Assembly: GCF_024385525.1 (NCBI RefSeq)
Contig: NZ_JANFLU010000015.1
Span: 1-64,000 of the forward strand
Reading direction: 5' to 3'
DNA: 64,000 nt
DNA from: Arthrobacter sp. zg-Y238
GTDB taxonomy: Bacteria > Actinomycetota > Actinomycetes > Actinomycetales > Micrococcaceae
Below, in pieces: positions 1 through 10,653 of the stretch (its first letter is position 1; every line of letters starts with the position of its first letter). The notes beneath the pieces are model-generated. The model was not told where the DNA came from. It made no database searches and saw only the letters and a list, made by a program, of their open reading frames with translations. The position numbers and the translations under genes were made by a program.

Positions 1-161
1 GTGTGTCGGAGGATTACCAGGCGGTGGAGAACCGTTTCCGGAATGCTGCCAACGAGACGCGGAACATTATTGCGTTGGTGAAGCAGACGCTGTCGCAGAA
101 TGATGAGACGGCTGCGGGTGCGGGTGCGCGGGCGAAGTCCGCCGTCCAGAACATCGGCTAA
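1..161 (+). CDS. C-terminal end of a WXG100-like type VII secretion protein (partial)
   Basis: The frame is open from the window edge and ends in TAA at 159-161. About 52 residues are visible, mostly polar and helical, including the stretch VENRFRNAANETRNIIALVK and an Ala/Gly-rich tail. This resembles the second helix and tail of small WXG100/Esx-like proteins exported by type VII secretion systems (T7SS). The WXG turn itself would lie upstream and cannot be seen. The stop is only 3 nt before the first gene of the immunity-like array, which suggests one transcript and translational coupling. Assignment rests on overall pattern and context; a longer T7SS-associated protein ending this way is possible. 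Confidence 0.55.
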   Translation, partial: VSEDYQAVENRFRNAANETRNIIALVKQTLSQNDETAAGAGARAKSAVQNIG

Positions 162-164
162 CTA

Positions 165-617
165 ATGCCTGAAGCATTGGGGGGCTTGGATTTGATTCTG
201 CGTCGTTCCGAGCTGGAGACGGCTTTGGCGCGCGAGGTGGACGGGAGTGCGTCGGCTGGCTGGCGGTCACTCCGCTTCGAGGGGCGTGAAGCCGGTACTG
301 TTTCGGAGGTCCAGCTCTTCGTCGACCGGAACGGCGTGGTGAAGAAGGAGGAACCCTCGGATCACTCCTTCGACCTCGTCGAGGAGTTGCGCAAGCTGAT
401 GTACCGGCCGGGGTACGGTACCTGGTTCTCCCTGACCGTGAAGATCGGTGACCAGGGGCAGGCTGAGACGCACTATAACTATGACGAAGAGGCAGCCTGG
501 ACTTTCCCTCTGTCTGACCAGTCCTATGTGGAAGACCAGAAGCAGTTCCCGCGGGATCCGGAGCATATTCCTGCGTGGCTGGCTCCGAAGCTCGGGCTTG
601 GCAGCGCTTCCAACTAG
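165..617 (+). CDS. YezG/DUF600-family immunity-like protein, tandem copy 1
   Basis: This 150-residue soluble protein has the hallmarks of the YezG (DUF600) family, whose known members are antitoxins for T7SS-exported polymorphic toxins and occur as tandem paralogs in Firmicutes. The most conserved block is LRKLMYRPGYGTWFSL (residues 75-90), followed by an acidic strand with THYNYDEE (102-109) and a conserved tail FPRDPEHIPAWLAPKLG (128-144). No signal peptide or membrane segment is present, as expected for a cytosolic immunity protein. The ATG lies 3 nt after the upstream stop with no good Shine-Dalgarno sequence, so translation is probably coupled. The N-terminal half groups with copy 4 (ELETALAREV). 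The toxin it would neutralise is not in the window; family assignment is from motif recall. Confidence 0.75.
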   Translation: MPEALGGLDLILRRSELETALAREVDGSASAGWRSLRFEGREAGTVSEVQLFVDRNGVVKKEEPSDHSFDLVEELRKLMYRPGYGTWFSLTVKIGDQGQAETHYNYDEEAAWTFPLSDQSYVEDQKQFPRDPEHIPAWLAPKLGLGSASN

Positions 618-624
618 TTCCACG

Positions 625-648
625 GGGTGGGAGCCCAGGCTCCCGCCC
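625..648 (+). other. intergenic hairpin after copy 1
   Basis: Arms GGGTGGGAGCC (625-635) and GGCTCCCGCCC (638-648) pair over 11 positions with one G:T. There is no T-run after it, so it is not a classical intrinsic terminator. Related hairpins follow copies 2 (imperfect, about 1148-1173) and 3 (perfect), so the spacer was duplicated together with the gene. Confidence 0.6.
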
Positions 649-691
649 GAGTAGTAGCTTTATTCATCCGTTTCATGAGGGGGACAGAGTC

Positions 692-1141
692 GTGTCTGGA
701 GAGTCAGTGGCTGCGGATGTGGTTTTGCGTCGGACGGAGCTGGAACGGGATTTGGCCCGTGTTCTGGATGAGAGTGTGCCGGAGGGGTGGCAGTCGTTGA
801 AGTTCGCGGCGCTTGCTGCAGGAACGGTGATGGAATCGCTGACCTATGTTTACCGTAATGGTGTTGAAGAGCGGGCCAACTCGAAACATGCCTTTTCTGT
901 GCTGGACCAGTTGCGCGAGCTGATGTATCGGCCGGGGTACGGCACCTGGTTCTCTTTGGAGATGCACATTGATAACCAGGGACATGTGGAAACGCACTAC
1001 AACTTTGACGAGCAAGCGGACTGGAGCTTCCCCTTGGATAACGAGTCCTATGTAGAAGACCAGGAGCAGTTCCCGCGGGATCCGGAGCATATTCCGGGGT
1101 GGCTGGCTCCAAAGCTCGGGCGTGGCGACGCTTCCAACTAG
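692..1141 (+). CDS. YezG/DUF600-family immunity-like protein, tandem copy 2
   Basis: A 149-residue paralog of the preceding gene. GTG at 692 is chosen because an AGGGGGA ribosome site lies 7-13 nt upstream and because the start then aligns with copies 3 and 5 (V-S-x-E-S-V-A). The core LMYRPGYGTWFS and the tail FPRDPEHIPGWLAPKLG are retained. The N-terminal half (ERDLARVLDESV) groups with copies 3 and 5, but the C-terminal half, with LDNESYVEDQ and GWLAPK, matches copy 4, so the gene looks mosaic. Role inferred as immunity to a T7SS or related polymorphic toxin. Confidence 0.75.
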   Translation: MSGESVAADVVLRRTELERDLARVLDESVPEGWQSLKFAALAAGTVMESLTYVYRNGVEERANSKHAFSVLDQLRELMYRPGYGTWFSLEMHIDNQGHVETHYNFDEQADWSFPLDNESYVEDQEQFPRDPEHIPGWLAPKLGRGDASN

Positions 1142-1212
1142 TTCCACCGGTGGGAGCTCCGGCTCCTCCGCCAGTAGCTGTAATCATCCGTTTCATGAGG
1201 GGGAACAGGGAC

Positions 1213-1662
1213 GTGTCTGAAGAGTCAGTGGCAGTGGATGTGATTTTGCGTCGGACGGAGTTGGAACGGGATTTGGCTCGCGTTCTCGACGAGAGTGTCC
1301 GGGAGGGCTGGCAGTCCCTGAAGTTTGAGGCTCGTTCTGCAGGCAAGGTAACGGAATCCATGATCTATGTTGACCGTAATGGTGTTGAAGAGCGTGCAAA
1401 CTCGAAAGCCGCCTTTTCGCTGTTAAGGCCTTTGCGCAAACTGATGTACCGACCAGGCTGCGGTACGTGGTTCTCCCTGACCATGCGGATCGATGACCAG
1501 GGGCATGTGGGGACGCACTATAACTACGACGAGGAACCCGACTGGAGTTTCCCGCTTGCCGACCAGTCCTACAAGCAGGACCAGCAGAGGTTCCCGCGGG
1601 ATCCGGAGCATGTTCCTGCCTGGTTGGCGCCGAAGCTTGGGCTTGGCGGCGCTTCCAACTAG
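1213..1662 (+). CDS. YezG/DUF600-family immunity-like protein, tandem copy 3
   Basis: 149 residues, GTG start preceded by a GAGGGGGAAC ribosome site. It keeps the family core, although the invariant Tyr of the PGYGTWFS block is Cys here (PGCGTWFS). N-terminal half groups with copies 2 and 5; the C-terminal half (LADQSYKQDQQ, PAWLAPK) groups with copy 5. The segment between about residues 50 and 75 differs most among copies and is the likely specificity region. The gene stops at a TAG directly before the perfect hairpin at 1669-1694. Confidence 0.75.
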   Translation: MSEESVAVDVILRRTELERDLARVLDESVREGWQSLKFEARSAGKVTESMIYVDRNGVEERANSKAAFSLLRPLRKLMYRPGCGTWFSLTMRIDDQGHVGTHYNYDEEPDWSFPLADQSYKQDQQRFPRDPEHVPAWLAPKLGLGGASN

Positions 1663-1668
1663 TTCCAC

Positions 1669-1694
1669 CGGGTGGGAGCCCCGACTCCCACCCG
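1669..1694 (+). other. perfect intergenic hairpin after copy 3
   Basis: CGGGTGGGAG (1669-1678) and CTCCCACCCG (1685-1694) form a perfect 10-bp stem with a 6-nt loop and no T-run. The equivalent segment is missing after copy 4, where its loss removed the stop codon. Confidence 0.65.
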
Positions 1695-1734
1695 TGCAGT
1701 AGCTGTAACCATTCGACGATGAGGGGGTTGGCCT

Positions 1735-2199
1735 GTGTCCGAACAGTTGGCGGGTCTGGAATTGGTTTTGAGAAGGACCGAATTGGAGACGGCGTTGGCG
1801 CGCGAGGTGGAAGGGAGCGTGCCGGCGGGCTGGCGGTCGCTCAGGTTCGAGGGGCGCTCGGCCGGCACCGTGTCGGAGGTCCAGCTCTTCGTTGACCGGA
1901 ACGGCACGACGAAGGGGGCCGAACCTTCGGATGACACGCTCGACCTCATCCGAGAGTTGCGCAAGCTCATGTATCGGCCGGGGTACGGCACCTGGTTCTC
2001 CCTGACTATGAAGATCGATGACCAGGGCCACGTGGAAACGCACTACAACTTTGACGAGGAAGCGGACTGGAGTTTCCCGCTGGATGACGAGTCCTACGTA
2101 GAGGACCAGCAGAAGTTTCCGCGGGACCCGGAGCATATTTCGGGGTGGTTGGCTCCGAAGCTCGGGCTTGGCAGCGCTTCCAACGCACCCGTGCAGTAG
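1735..2199 (+). CDS. YezG/DUF600-family immunity-like protein, tandem copy 4 (extended C-terminus)
   Basis: 154 residues, GTG start behind ATGAGGGGGTTGG. The N-terminal half is nearly that of copy 1 (ELETALAREVEGS, AGTVSEVQLFVDRNG), whereas the C-terminal half carries the copy-2 type LDDESYVEDQ and GWLAPK. The other copies of this type stop after SASN; here the stop and the hairpin have been lost through a deletion of about 30 nt relative to the copy 3 spacer, and the frame runs into former spacer, adding APVQ before the next TAG. The core fold should be unaffected. Confidence 0.75.
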   Translation: MSEQLAGLELVLRRTELETALAREVEGSVPAGWRSLRFEGRSAGTVSEVQLFVDRNGTTKGAEPSDDTLDLIRELRKLMYRPGYGTWFSLTMKIDDQGHVETHYNFDEEADWSFPLDDESYVEDQQKFPRDPEHISGWLAPKLGLGSASNAPVQ

Positions 2200-2231
2200 C
2201 GGTAACCATCAAATGATGAGGGGATAGGCCT

Positions 2232-2684
2232 GTGTCTGAGGAGTCAGTGGCAGTTGATGCGGTCTTGCGGAGGACCGAGTTGGAAAGGGATCTGGCCCAG
2301 GTCCTTGACGCGAGCGTGGCGGGGGGATGGCAATCCTTGAAGTACGAGGCGGCGTCCGCGGGAAGGGTGACGGAAGGTCTTCTCCGCGTTGAGCGAAACG
2401 GCGTCGTGCAACCTGTCGACTCGTTGGACGATGACTTCGCTCTGCTGAGGCAGCTACGCAAGCTAATGTATCGGCCGGGGTACGGCACATGGTTCTCCAT
2501 GGAAATGCGTATTGATAGCCATGGCCATGTGGAAACGCACTACAACTTTGACCATGAAGCGGACTGGAGTTTCCCGCTTGCCGACCAGTCCTATCAGCAG
2601 GACCAGCAGAAGTTTCCACGTGATCCGGAGCATATCCCGGCGTGGCTGGCTCCAAAGCTCGGGCTTGGCGGCCATGTTTCATAA
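2232..2684 (+). CDS. YezG/DUF600-family immunity-like protein, tandem copy 5
   Basis: 150 residues, GTG start with GAGGGGA upstream. The N-terminal half groups with copies 2 and 3 (ERDLAQVLD); the C-terminal half has LADQSYQQDQQ and PAWLAPKLGLGG as in copy 3. The tail ends in HVS rather than SASN. It is the last intact copy and is followed after 15 nt by an unrelated larger gene. Confidence 0.75.
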   Translation: MSEESVAVDAVLRRTELERDLAQVLDASVAGGWQSLKYEAASAGRVTEGLLRVERNGVVQPVDSLDDDFALLRQLRKLMYRPGYGTWFSMEMRIDSHGHVETHYNFDHEADWSFPLADQSYQQDQQKFPRDPEHIPAWLAPKLGLGGHVS

Positions 2685-2699
2685 AGAAAGCAGGGAATC

Positions 2700-3578
2700 T
2701 TGATTTTTGAAAAGCCGCTAAGCCCGGCCCATGTGGGCACGATGGTGGAGGGCAACCGCGACACGATCGCCGGGTTTGTCCTGAACGCCGCCGACGTCGC
2801 ACAGATGAAGTCGCCCCGGGAGCTGTACGAGGCCCACGGGCTGGGCTTCCCGGGCTCGCCGTGGGATCCGGCCGCCGGCTACCTCGACGTGCTGCGGTTC
2901 CAGGCGCCGCCGTCGGTCTACGTGCATTCGGCGACGGCGCCGGAGTTCGTGGACCGGCCGCCGTTCACCGGTACCGGGTTTGCCCGCTGGGGCGGGGGCG
3001 TTGCGCCGGTGTGGTTCCTGGACGAGTGCCGGATTCCCCCGCGTGCGCAGCTGTGGCGGATCCGGGAAGGTCAGCAGGATCAGTTGCTGGCGATGTACAT
3101 TGACGCAGCTTCGGGCTGGGGCATCCTCGAGGGTTCCGGTATCTCCAGTCCTGCGCACACGGTGCCGCAGACGGTGATCGGTTGGGTGGCGGTCTGGGAC
3201 GGTTTCCAGTTCCCGGCGGACGTGGTGGGTGACAAGGCGGTGCTGGCTGCGGCGTCGGAGCCGCCGGCTGAGATTACCGGGTTCCGGCGGACGATGCGCG
3301 GCTGCTGGAGCCGGGAGGTGCCGGTCTCCGAGTTGGACGACCTGTTCGAGGTCAATGCGGTGTGCCGGTGGCAGGGGCATCCCTTCCGGATTACGGATGT
3401 GGCGCACGACGGCGGTGCCCGCATCTTCCGGTTGTTCTACACCGGGCACAACGCTGACGTCGCAGAGTCGCTGGGCTTGAACAAGGCAGATGCCGGGGTC
3501 TACTGGACGGTTCAGCCGGAGTCCGCCGTCACGGATGTCGAGATGTTCCAGAACCGGCTCAAGCCCGTCGCGGGCTAG
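2700..3578 (+). CDS. unrecognised two-domain protein following the immunity-like array
   Basis: 292 residues starting at TTG with an AAAGAAAG ribosome site. I do not recognise a named family. The N-terminal part (about 20-150) is rich in aromatic residues and Pro, with YLDVLRFQAP (61-70) and GFARWGGGVAPVWFLDECRI (93-112). A short linker around 185-195 leads to a compact C-terminal part (about 205-288) with VCRWQGHPFRITDV, FYTGHNADVAESLGL and DAGVYWTV. There is no signal peptide or membrane helix. Co-orientation and a 15-nt gap suggest cotranscription with the immunity-like genes, so a cytosolic accessory or immunity role for a T7SS effector is plausible. A toxin domain is not ruled out, but no catalytic motif is evident. 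Confidence 0.6.
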   Translation: MIFEKPLSPAHVGTMVEGNRDTIAGFVLNAADVAQMKSPRELYEAHGLGFPGSPWDPAAGYLDVLRFQAPPSVYVHSATAPEFVDRPPFTGTGFARWGGGVAPVWFLDECRIPPRAQLWRIREGQQDQLLAMYIDAASGWGILEGSGISSPAHTVPQTVIGWVAVWDGFQFPADVVGDKAVLAAASEPPAEITGFRRTMRGCWSREVPVSELDDLFEVNAVCRWQGHPFRITDVAHDGGARIFRLFYTGHNADVAESLGLNKADAGVYWTVQPESAVTDVEMFQNRLKPVAG

Positions 3579-3587
3579 GCCACATAC

Positions 3588-3668
3588 GAGGGGGTACGCA
3601 GGCAGTCCTTAAGGTTCGAAGCGTGTCCGGCGGGAACGAAGCTTGGGCTTGGCAACCATGAGGCGTGA
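3588..3668 (+). pseudogene. decayed remnant of a sixth YezG-like copy
   Basis: Read in one frame this stretch gives QSLRFEACPAGT fused to KLGLGN and then a stop. The first part matches residues about 34-45 of the intact paralogs (WQSLKFEARSAG); the second matches their C-terminal KLGLG. The roughly 95 residues between, including the family core, are gone in an in-frame deletion, and the N-terminus is missing. It lies downstream of the 2700-3578 gene, so the array once continued past that gene. Confidence 0.65.
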
Positions 3669-3750
3669 TGACGGGCAGGGGAAGTCTCGCCCCGGCGTCG
3701 TAGTCCCGCACCGCTCCCAGAACCGGACGCTATACGGCAAGATTGGTTAG

Positions 3751-6809
<3,059 letters not shown>

Positions 6810-6835
6810 CTGTGGCTGGACGCTAGTCTGCTGGA

Positions 6836-7690
6836 ATGGAACCCTGGCATCGGAACCGGTTGAGCGTGCGGCAGGCTGAACTTGTCGAGTCTTGGCTGCC
6901 GGGAGTGCGTCTCGTTACCGATCTCTCCTGGAACATTCTGGATACTGCGGTCCTTGAAGTAGCGGACACGCACCGCAGGTATGTAGTCAAAGCTGTCGGG
7001 CCCTCCAACCACCACATAGGCCGCGAGATCGACGCCCATGAATCGTGGGTCAGCGTATGGTCCCGGCAGAACCGTGCGCCCAAACTTGTCCAGGCGGACC
7101 GTTCCGAGAACATCTTGGTCACGGAGTATTTGGACGGTTCCCTCGTCGAGGGAACCGCAGCTGAATACGACCCCGAGACGTATCGGCAGGCCGGGCATCT
7201 TTTGCGGATATTCCATGACCTAACCGCGCGTACTGACGTCGACTATGAGGTGCGGGCCACTGCCAAAGCGTTGTCTTGGCTGGAGAAGCCGCACCGCATT
7301 TCCCAATCCCACGTTGCCCGGGTTAGGGCCATCCTCGACGGCTACCGGCCCAAGCCGGTGGTTCTCGTTCCGACGCATGGTGACTGGCAACCTCGCAACT
7401 GGCTCATGGACGGCAGCGAGCTGAGGGTCATCGACTTCGGCAGGTTCGAATTGAGGCCTGCCGCAACCGATCTTTGTCGCTTGGCGGTGCAGCAATGGAG
7501 GTCCAGCAGTTATCTGGAGGCCGCCTTCTTTGAGGGGTACGGACCGGACTCCAGGGACACTGAACTCTGGAACGTAACGCTGCTGCGCGAAGCTGTCTCC
7601 ACTGCTGCCTGGGCTTACCAAGTTGGCGACCATAAGTTCGAGGCACAAGGCCACCGGATGCTCCGGGATGCGTTGACGAACTTCCAGTAG
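6836..7690 (+). CDS. aminoglycoside phosphotransferase (APH) family small-molecule kinase
   Basis: 284 residues with the kinase-like fold: an N-terminal lobe with lysine in VVKAVG (residues about 50-55), the catalytic loop HGDWQPRNWL (H181, D183, N188) and the metal-binding VIDFGRFE around 198-205. Members phosphorylate antibiotics, choline, homoserine, fructosamines or sugars; the substrate here is unknown. A -10 hexamer TAGTCT (6824-6829) stands exactly 6 nt before the ATG, so the mRNA is probably leaderless and the gene has its own promoter, separate from ligA. Confidence 0.82.
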   Translation: MEPWHRNRLSVRQAELVESWLPGVRLVTDLSWNILDTAVLEVADTHRRYVVKAVGPSNHHIGREIDAHESWVSVWSRQNRAPKLVQADRSENILVTEYLDGSLVEGTAAEYDPETYRQAGHLLRIFHDLTARTDVDYEVRATAKALSWLEKPHRISQSHVARVRAILDGYRPKPVVLVPTHGDWQPRNWLMDGSELRVIDFGRFELRPAATDLCRLAVQQWRSSSYLEAAFFEGYGPDSRDTELWNVTLLREAVSTAAWAYQVGDHKFEAQGHRMLRDALTNFQ

Positions 7691-8009
7691 GTTGCGTCTG
7701 CAGGGTTTATTCAGAAGCGATCTTCGGTGGTCTGGTCCTCGGTGGCTTGCTTCTACATGGCTTGCTACATGGCTTGCTCCGTGGTGGCCGGGTCGTCCGC
7801 TGCTTGTCCCTTAGTAGTCTGGTCCTCCGCGCCACCCAGCCGGGCGGTCGGCACGGTGTCAGGGTTGAGCGTGCTAACTGGGCGCCGCCGACGGCTTGGT
7901 TTGTGGGTAGGTAGTTGCGTTCAAAAGACGGGTATTTCCGGTTTTCGGAGGAGGCTGTTTGAGGCTGTTTTTGGCCCGGAAATGTCAGTGCGGGATGAAA
8001 TTGTGAGGT
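7691..8009. other. 319-bp stretch without a supported gene
   Basis: Contains two small exact tandem duplications: ACATGGCTTGCT twice (7755-7778) and GAGGCTGTTT twice (about 7948-7967). Short open frames on both strands lack a ribosome site and protein-like composition. Presumably contains the promoter of the next gene. Confidence 0.5.
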
Positions 8010-9677
8010 ATGGATCAGCTCGGAAACACCGAACGGATAACCGAAGAACCAGGCAGTGAAGACCAGCAGCCGGATGGCACCGCTGGTGAAACGGATGAGC
8101 CCCGTGTGGCCTGCACCCTGTCGGTTTACCGGGCGGAACTGTCCGAGGACACTTCCACTCCCGACGACGCAGCAACCGCATCCACAGAGCCTGAAGGCGC
8201 TGGCCGCGTGCGTCCGAACGGAGAGGATGCCGGTGGTTTCCCAGACGGTTTTACCGGAACATTGGCGTTGCAGAACCTTGAAGCCTTTGACGAGGACATG
8301 GTGGGCGATGCCCTGTTCCGGATGGCGCATTTGATGTCCTGGGTTCAGGCGCTTCAGGCGCGTCTGGTGAACCGGATGAATGAGATCTTTCGGGACGACT
8401 TCCACGCCGCGTCGGGGCAACTCGAGCCCGCGATGGCATTCAGCCTGGCATCTTCCGAATGTGCCGCCATCCTGAATGTTCCGCAGGTTACCGCCCAGCG
8501 GATGATGTTCGAAGCTGGCATGCTGTGCGGGACCCATGCCGCCACCCTGGCCGGGCTGGAGGACGGGCGCTTGTCGTACCAGCATGCGCAGGTGGTGCTG
8601 GAGCAATGCGAGAACGTTCCCGCCGAGAAACTGCCCGGGTTTGAAGCCGATCTGCTGGAGGCTGCAGAGGGGAAGACCCGGGCGCAGTTCTCCGCTAAGG
8701 CCCGGCGACTGCGTGAGAGGAAGTTTCCGGACACGATCAGCAAGAGGCATCTGACCGCCTTCGAGCAGCGCAAAGTCACCCTGGACCGCGAAGAGGACGG
8801 CATGTCCTGCCTCTCCGCCTATCTTCGGGCCGAGGAAGCCCAGCAGATCTACACGACCCTCAGCACCGCAGCGCGGGGTGAACAGGCCGCCGGCGATGGC
8901 CGCTCCACGGACCAACTGCGTGCCGACATCCTGGCCCAGTTGCTGATGGGCGGTCTGAGTTCAACGCACGTCCGAAATATGGGCGGAGCCAGCCGGGCGG
9001 GCGGCGCTACCGGTACCGGCTCATCGCCTGCTGACGGGGGAGACGGCAGCGGTGCGGTGGCAGATGAGAGCGGAACCGGCGGCAACGGCTCAGGGCCGGA
9101 CGAGGTGATCGTGCCCCGCGCGGAGATTATGGTCTTGATCAACGCAGAAACCCTTTTCGGCGCCGACGACCAGCCAGCGGAACTGCACGGTTACGGACCT
9201 ATCAGCGCAGAAGCCGCCCAAAGACTGGCCCGCAACGCTGCCGGATGGACCGGACTCGCCCAGGACCCACAGACAGGTGAAATCCTGGGAGTAGGGAGAC
9301 GCCGAAAGGTCCCAGCCGGGCTCCGCCGCTGGCTGCGTGCCCGGGACGGAACCGGCAGGTTCCCTGGCTGCCGGGTCAGCACCGCAAATGCGGACATCGA
9401 CCACACCGTCGACTGGGCGAAAGGTGGCCCCACGGATCACGGAAACCTGGAACACCTCTGCCGTCGCCACCACCGGTTCAAGACCCTGGGTTATTGGAAG
9501 GCAAACCAACCCGTGCCCGGGGTGATCGAGTGGACCTCGCCAACCGGACGCGTCTACCGGACCGAGCCCTTCTTGGAACTGGACCCGCCGGGTCCGGCAT
9601 TGGATCGGAGTGAGCATTCCAGACCGAAGGATTCAGGGCAGGACGATTCCCGGCAGGAACAGACGCCGCCATTCTGA
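8010..9677 (+). CDS. DUF222 / HNH endonuclease domain protein (13E12 type)
   Basis: 555 residues. The N-terminal 85 residues are low-complexity and acidic. A helical DUF222 region follows (about 90-310), with LVNRMNEIFRDDF and repeated hydrophobic helices, then a Gly/Ser-rich linker (about 320-360). The C-terminus is an HNH nuclease module: RRWLRARDGTGRFPGCRV, DIDHTVDWAKGGPTDHGN and LCRRHHRFKT (about 437-495), supplying the H-N-H metal site. The zinc ligands usual in HNH proteins are largely absent here. Such proteins are abundant multi-copy genes in Actinobacteria and occur in mycobacterial REP13E12 elements. Biological role is unknown; an attached mobile element is not seen. GAGG sits 3 nt before the ATG. 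Confidence 0.9.
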   Translation: MDQLGNTERITEEPGSEDQQPDGTAGETDEPRVACTLSVYRAELSEDTSTPDDAATASTEPEGAGRVRPNGEDAGGFPDGFTGTLALQNLEAFDEDMVGDALFRMAHLMSWVQALQARLVNRMNEIFRDDFHAASGQLEPAMAFSLASSECAAILNVPQVTAQRMMFEAGMLCGTHAATLAGLEDGRLSYQHAQVVLEQCENVPAEKLPGFEADLLEAAEGKTRAQFSAKARRLRERKFPDTISKRHLTAFEQRKVTLDREEDGMSCLSAYLRAEEAQQIYTTLSTAARGEQAAGDGRSTDQLRADILAQLLMGGLSSTHVRNMGGASRAGGATGTGSSPADGGDGSGAVADESGTGGNGSGPDEVIVPRAEIMVLINAETLFGADDQPAELHGYGPISAEAAQRLARNAAGWTGLAQDPQTGEILGVGRRRKVPAGLRRWLRARDGTGRFPGCRVSTANADIDHTVDWAKGGPTDHGNLEHLCRRHHRFKTLGYWKANQPVPGVIEWTSPTGRVYRTEPFLELDPPGPALDRSEHSRPKDSGQDDSRQEQTPPF

Positions 9678-9754
9678 GGTGGGTGCAGCTGATTCTGGTG
9701 GTTACCGGACTGCGGTCGCTACCGCCGCAGCTGCCTACTGGCCCGCCTACCGGG

Positions 9755-10504
9755 CTACCGCCGAGCAGCCACAATGATCTCCCGGCTGGACGCTTCCATG
9801 AACGGACCACCCTCCCAGTCCCCGTACCAGTCCACGGAGTTGAAGCCGGCCCGGTCCAGCAGATCCTTCAGTACCTCGGCCCGCACAAACTTCAGGATGC
9901 TCCGGCTGACGAACCGCTCGCCGTCGGACCGGAAGAGGGTACGGTCCTCGAAAGTGACCAACACGCCGTCGTACTGCTCCTCGGCAGAGATGAGCTCCCA
10001 CTCCACTTCGAGCGTGCCCGCAGAGGATTCCTGGATCTTCGGCCCGGTACTGCCGCTGTCCCACGCCAGCCATGCCTTCGCCGCAGGATTTCGGGTTTCG
10101 AAATAGAAGGTTCCCCCGGAGACGAGCCGGGACCGAACAGCCACCAGGGTTTCGAGGATCTCGGCCTCCGTCAGAAGGCACTGAAATGCATGCCCGGTCA
10201 TCAGGGCAGCATCAAACGGACCGGAAGGAAGATCAGCAGCGGTGCCCTGCAGCCAAGTAACCTTCTCACCGCCGGCACGCGACCGCGCCACCTCCAGCAT
10301 GCCGCGGGCCGGATCGATGCCGGTCAACGTGTGGCCCGCCAGCGCCAGACGCACGGCGAAACTGCCGGTGCCGCATCCGACGTCGGCGATGCGGAGCGGC
10401 TTATCTCCGACCAGGCCGGCGTAAAAGTCGGTGTCCCACTGCCCGGCATTGTCTTCGTCATAGAGAGCCACGAGCCGCGGCTCGTTGTAATTCGTGTCAA
10501 CCAT
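9755..10504 (-). CDS. class I SAM-dependent methyltransferase
   Basis: 249 residues. Motif I, IADVGCGTGSFA, lies at 39-50; the acidic residue that contacts SAM ribose is in TLTGIDPARGM; motif II is around the AALMTGHAF region. The N-terminal YNEPRLVALYDEDN pattern is common in small actinobacterial methyltransferases of unknown substrate. Two adjacent ATGs (10507 and 10504) follow a GGGGGA ribosome site; the second has the better spacing. It is transcribed divergently from the DksA-type gene. A longer frame reaching upstream would overlap that gene's promoter and has unlikely composition. Confidence 0.85.
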   Translation of the reverse strand: MVDTNYNEPRLVALYDEDNAGQWDTDFYAGLVGDKPLRIADVGCGTGSFAVRLALAGHTLTGIDPARGMLEVARSRAGGEKVTWLQGTAADLPSGPFDAALMTGHAFQCLLTEAEILETLVAVRSRLVSGGTFYFETRNPAAKAWLAWDSGSTGPKIQESSAGTLEVEWELISAEEQYDGVLVTFEDRTLFRSDGERFVSRSILKFVRAEVLKDLLDRAGFNSVDWYGDWEGGPFMEASSREIIVAARR

Positions 10505-10653
10505 CATTCCCCCGGATTCCGGACAGTTGACCCGAATCTTACCGGGATTAAGCCCTGAGGAAAGGACGGTCCAGAGCAACCGTTTTGCGCGTTCGTGCGA
10601 CGGATAATTTATCCCGATGCATCCAGTGCAGCACCGACTCGCAGGAGGAACGC

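Noticed and set aside
2700-3578. Calling this gene the toxin partner of the immunity array
   Set aside because: No secretion signal, no WXG/LXG module and no recognisable catalytic residues; left as unassigned.
7755-7778. Mobile-element end repeats
   Set aside because: Only a 12-bp tandem duplication with no inverted partner or transposase nearby.
7727-8059. 110-residue open frame after the APH-family gene
   Set aside because: No ribosome site, odd Cys/Ala/Tyr-rich composition from small tandem repeats, and overlap with the DUF222 gene start.
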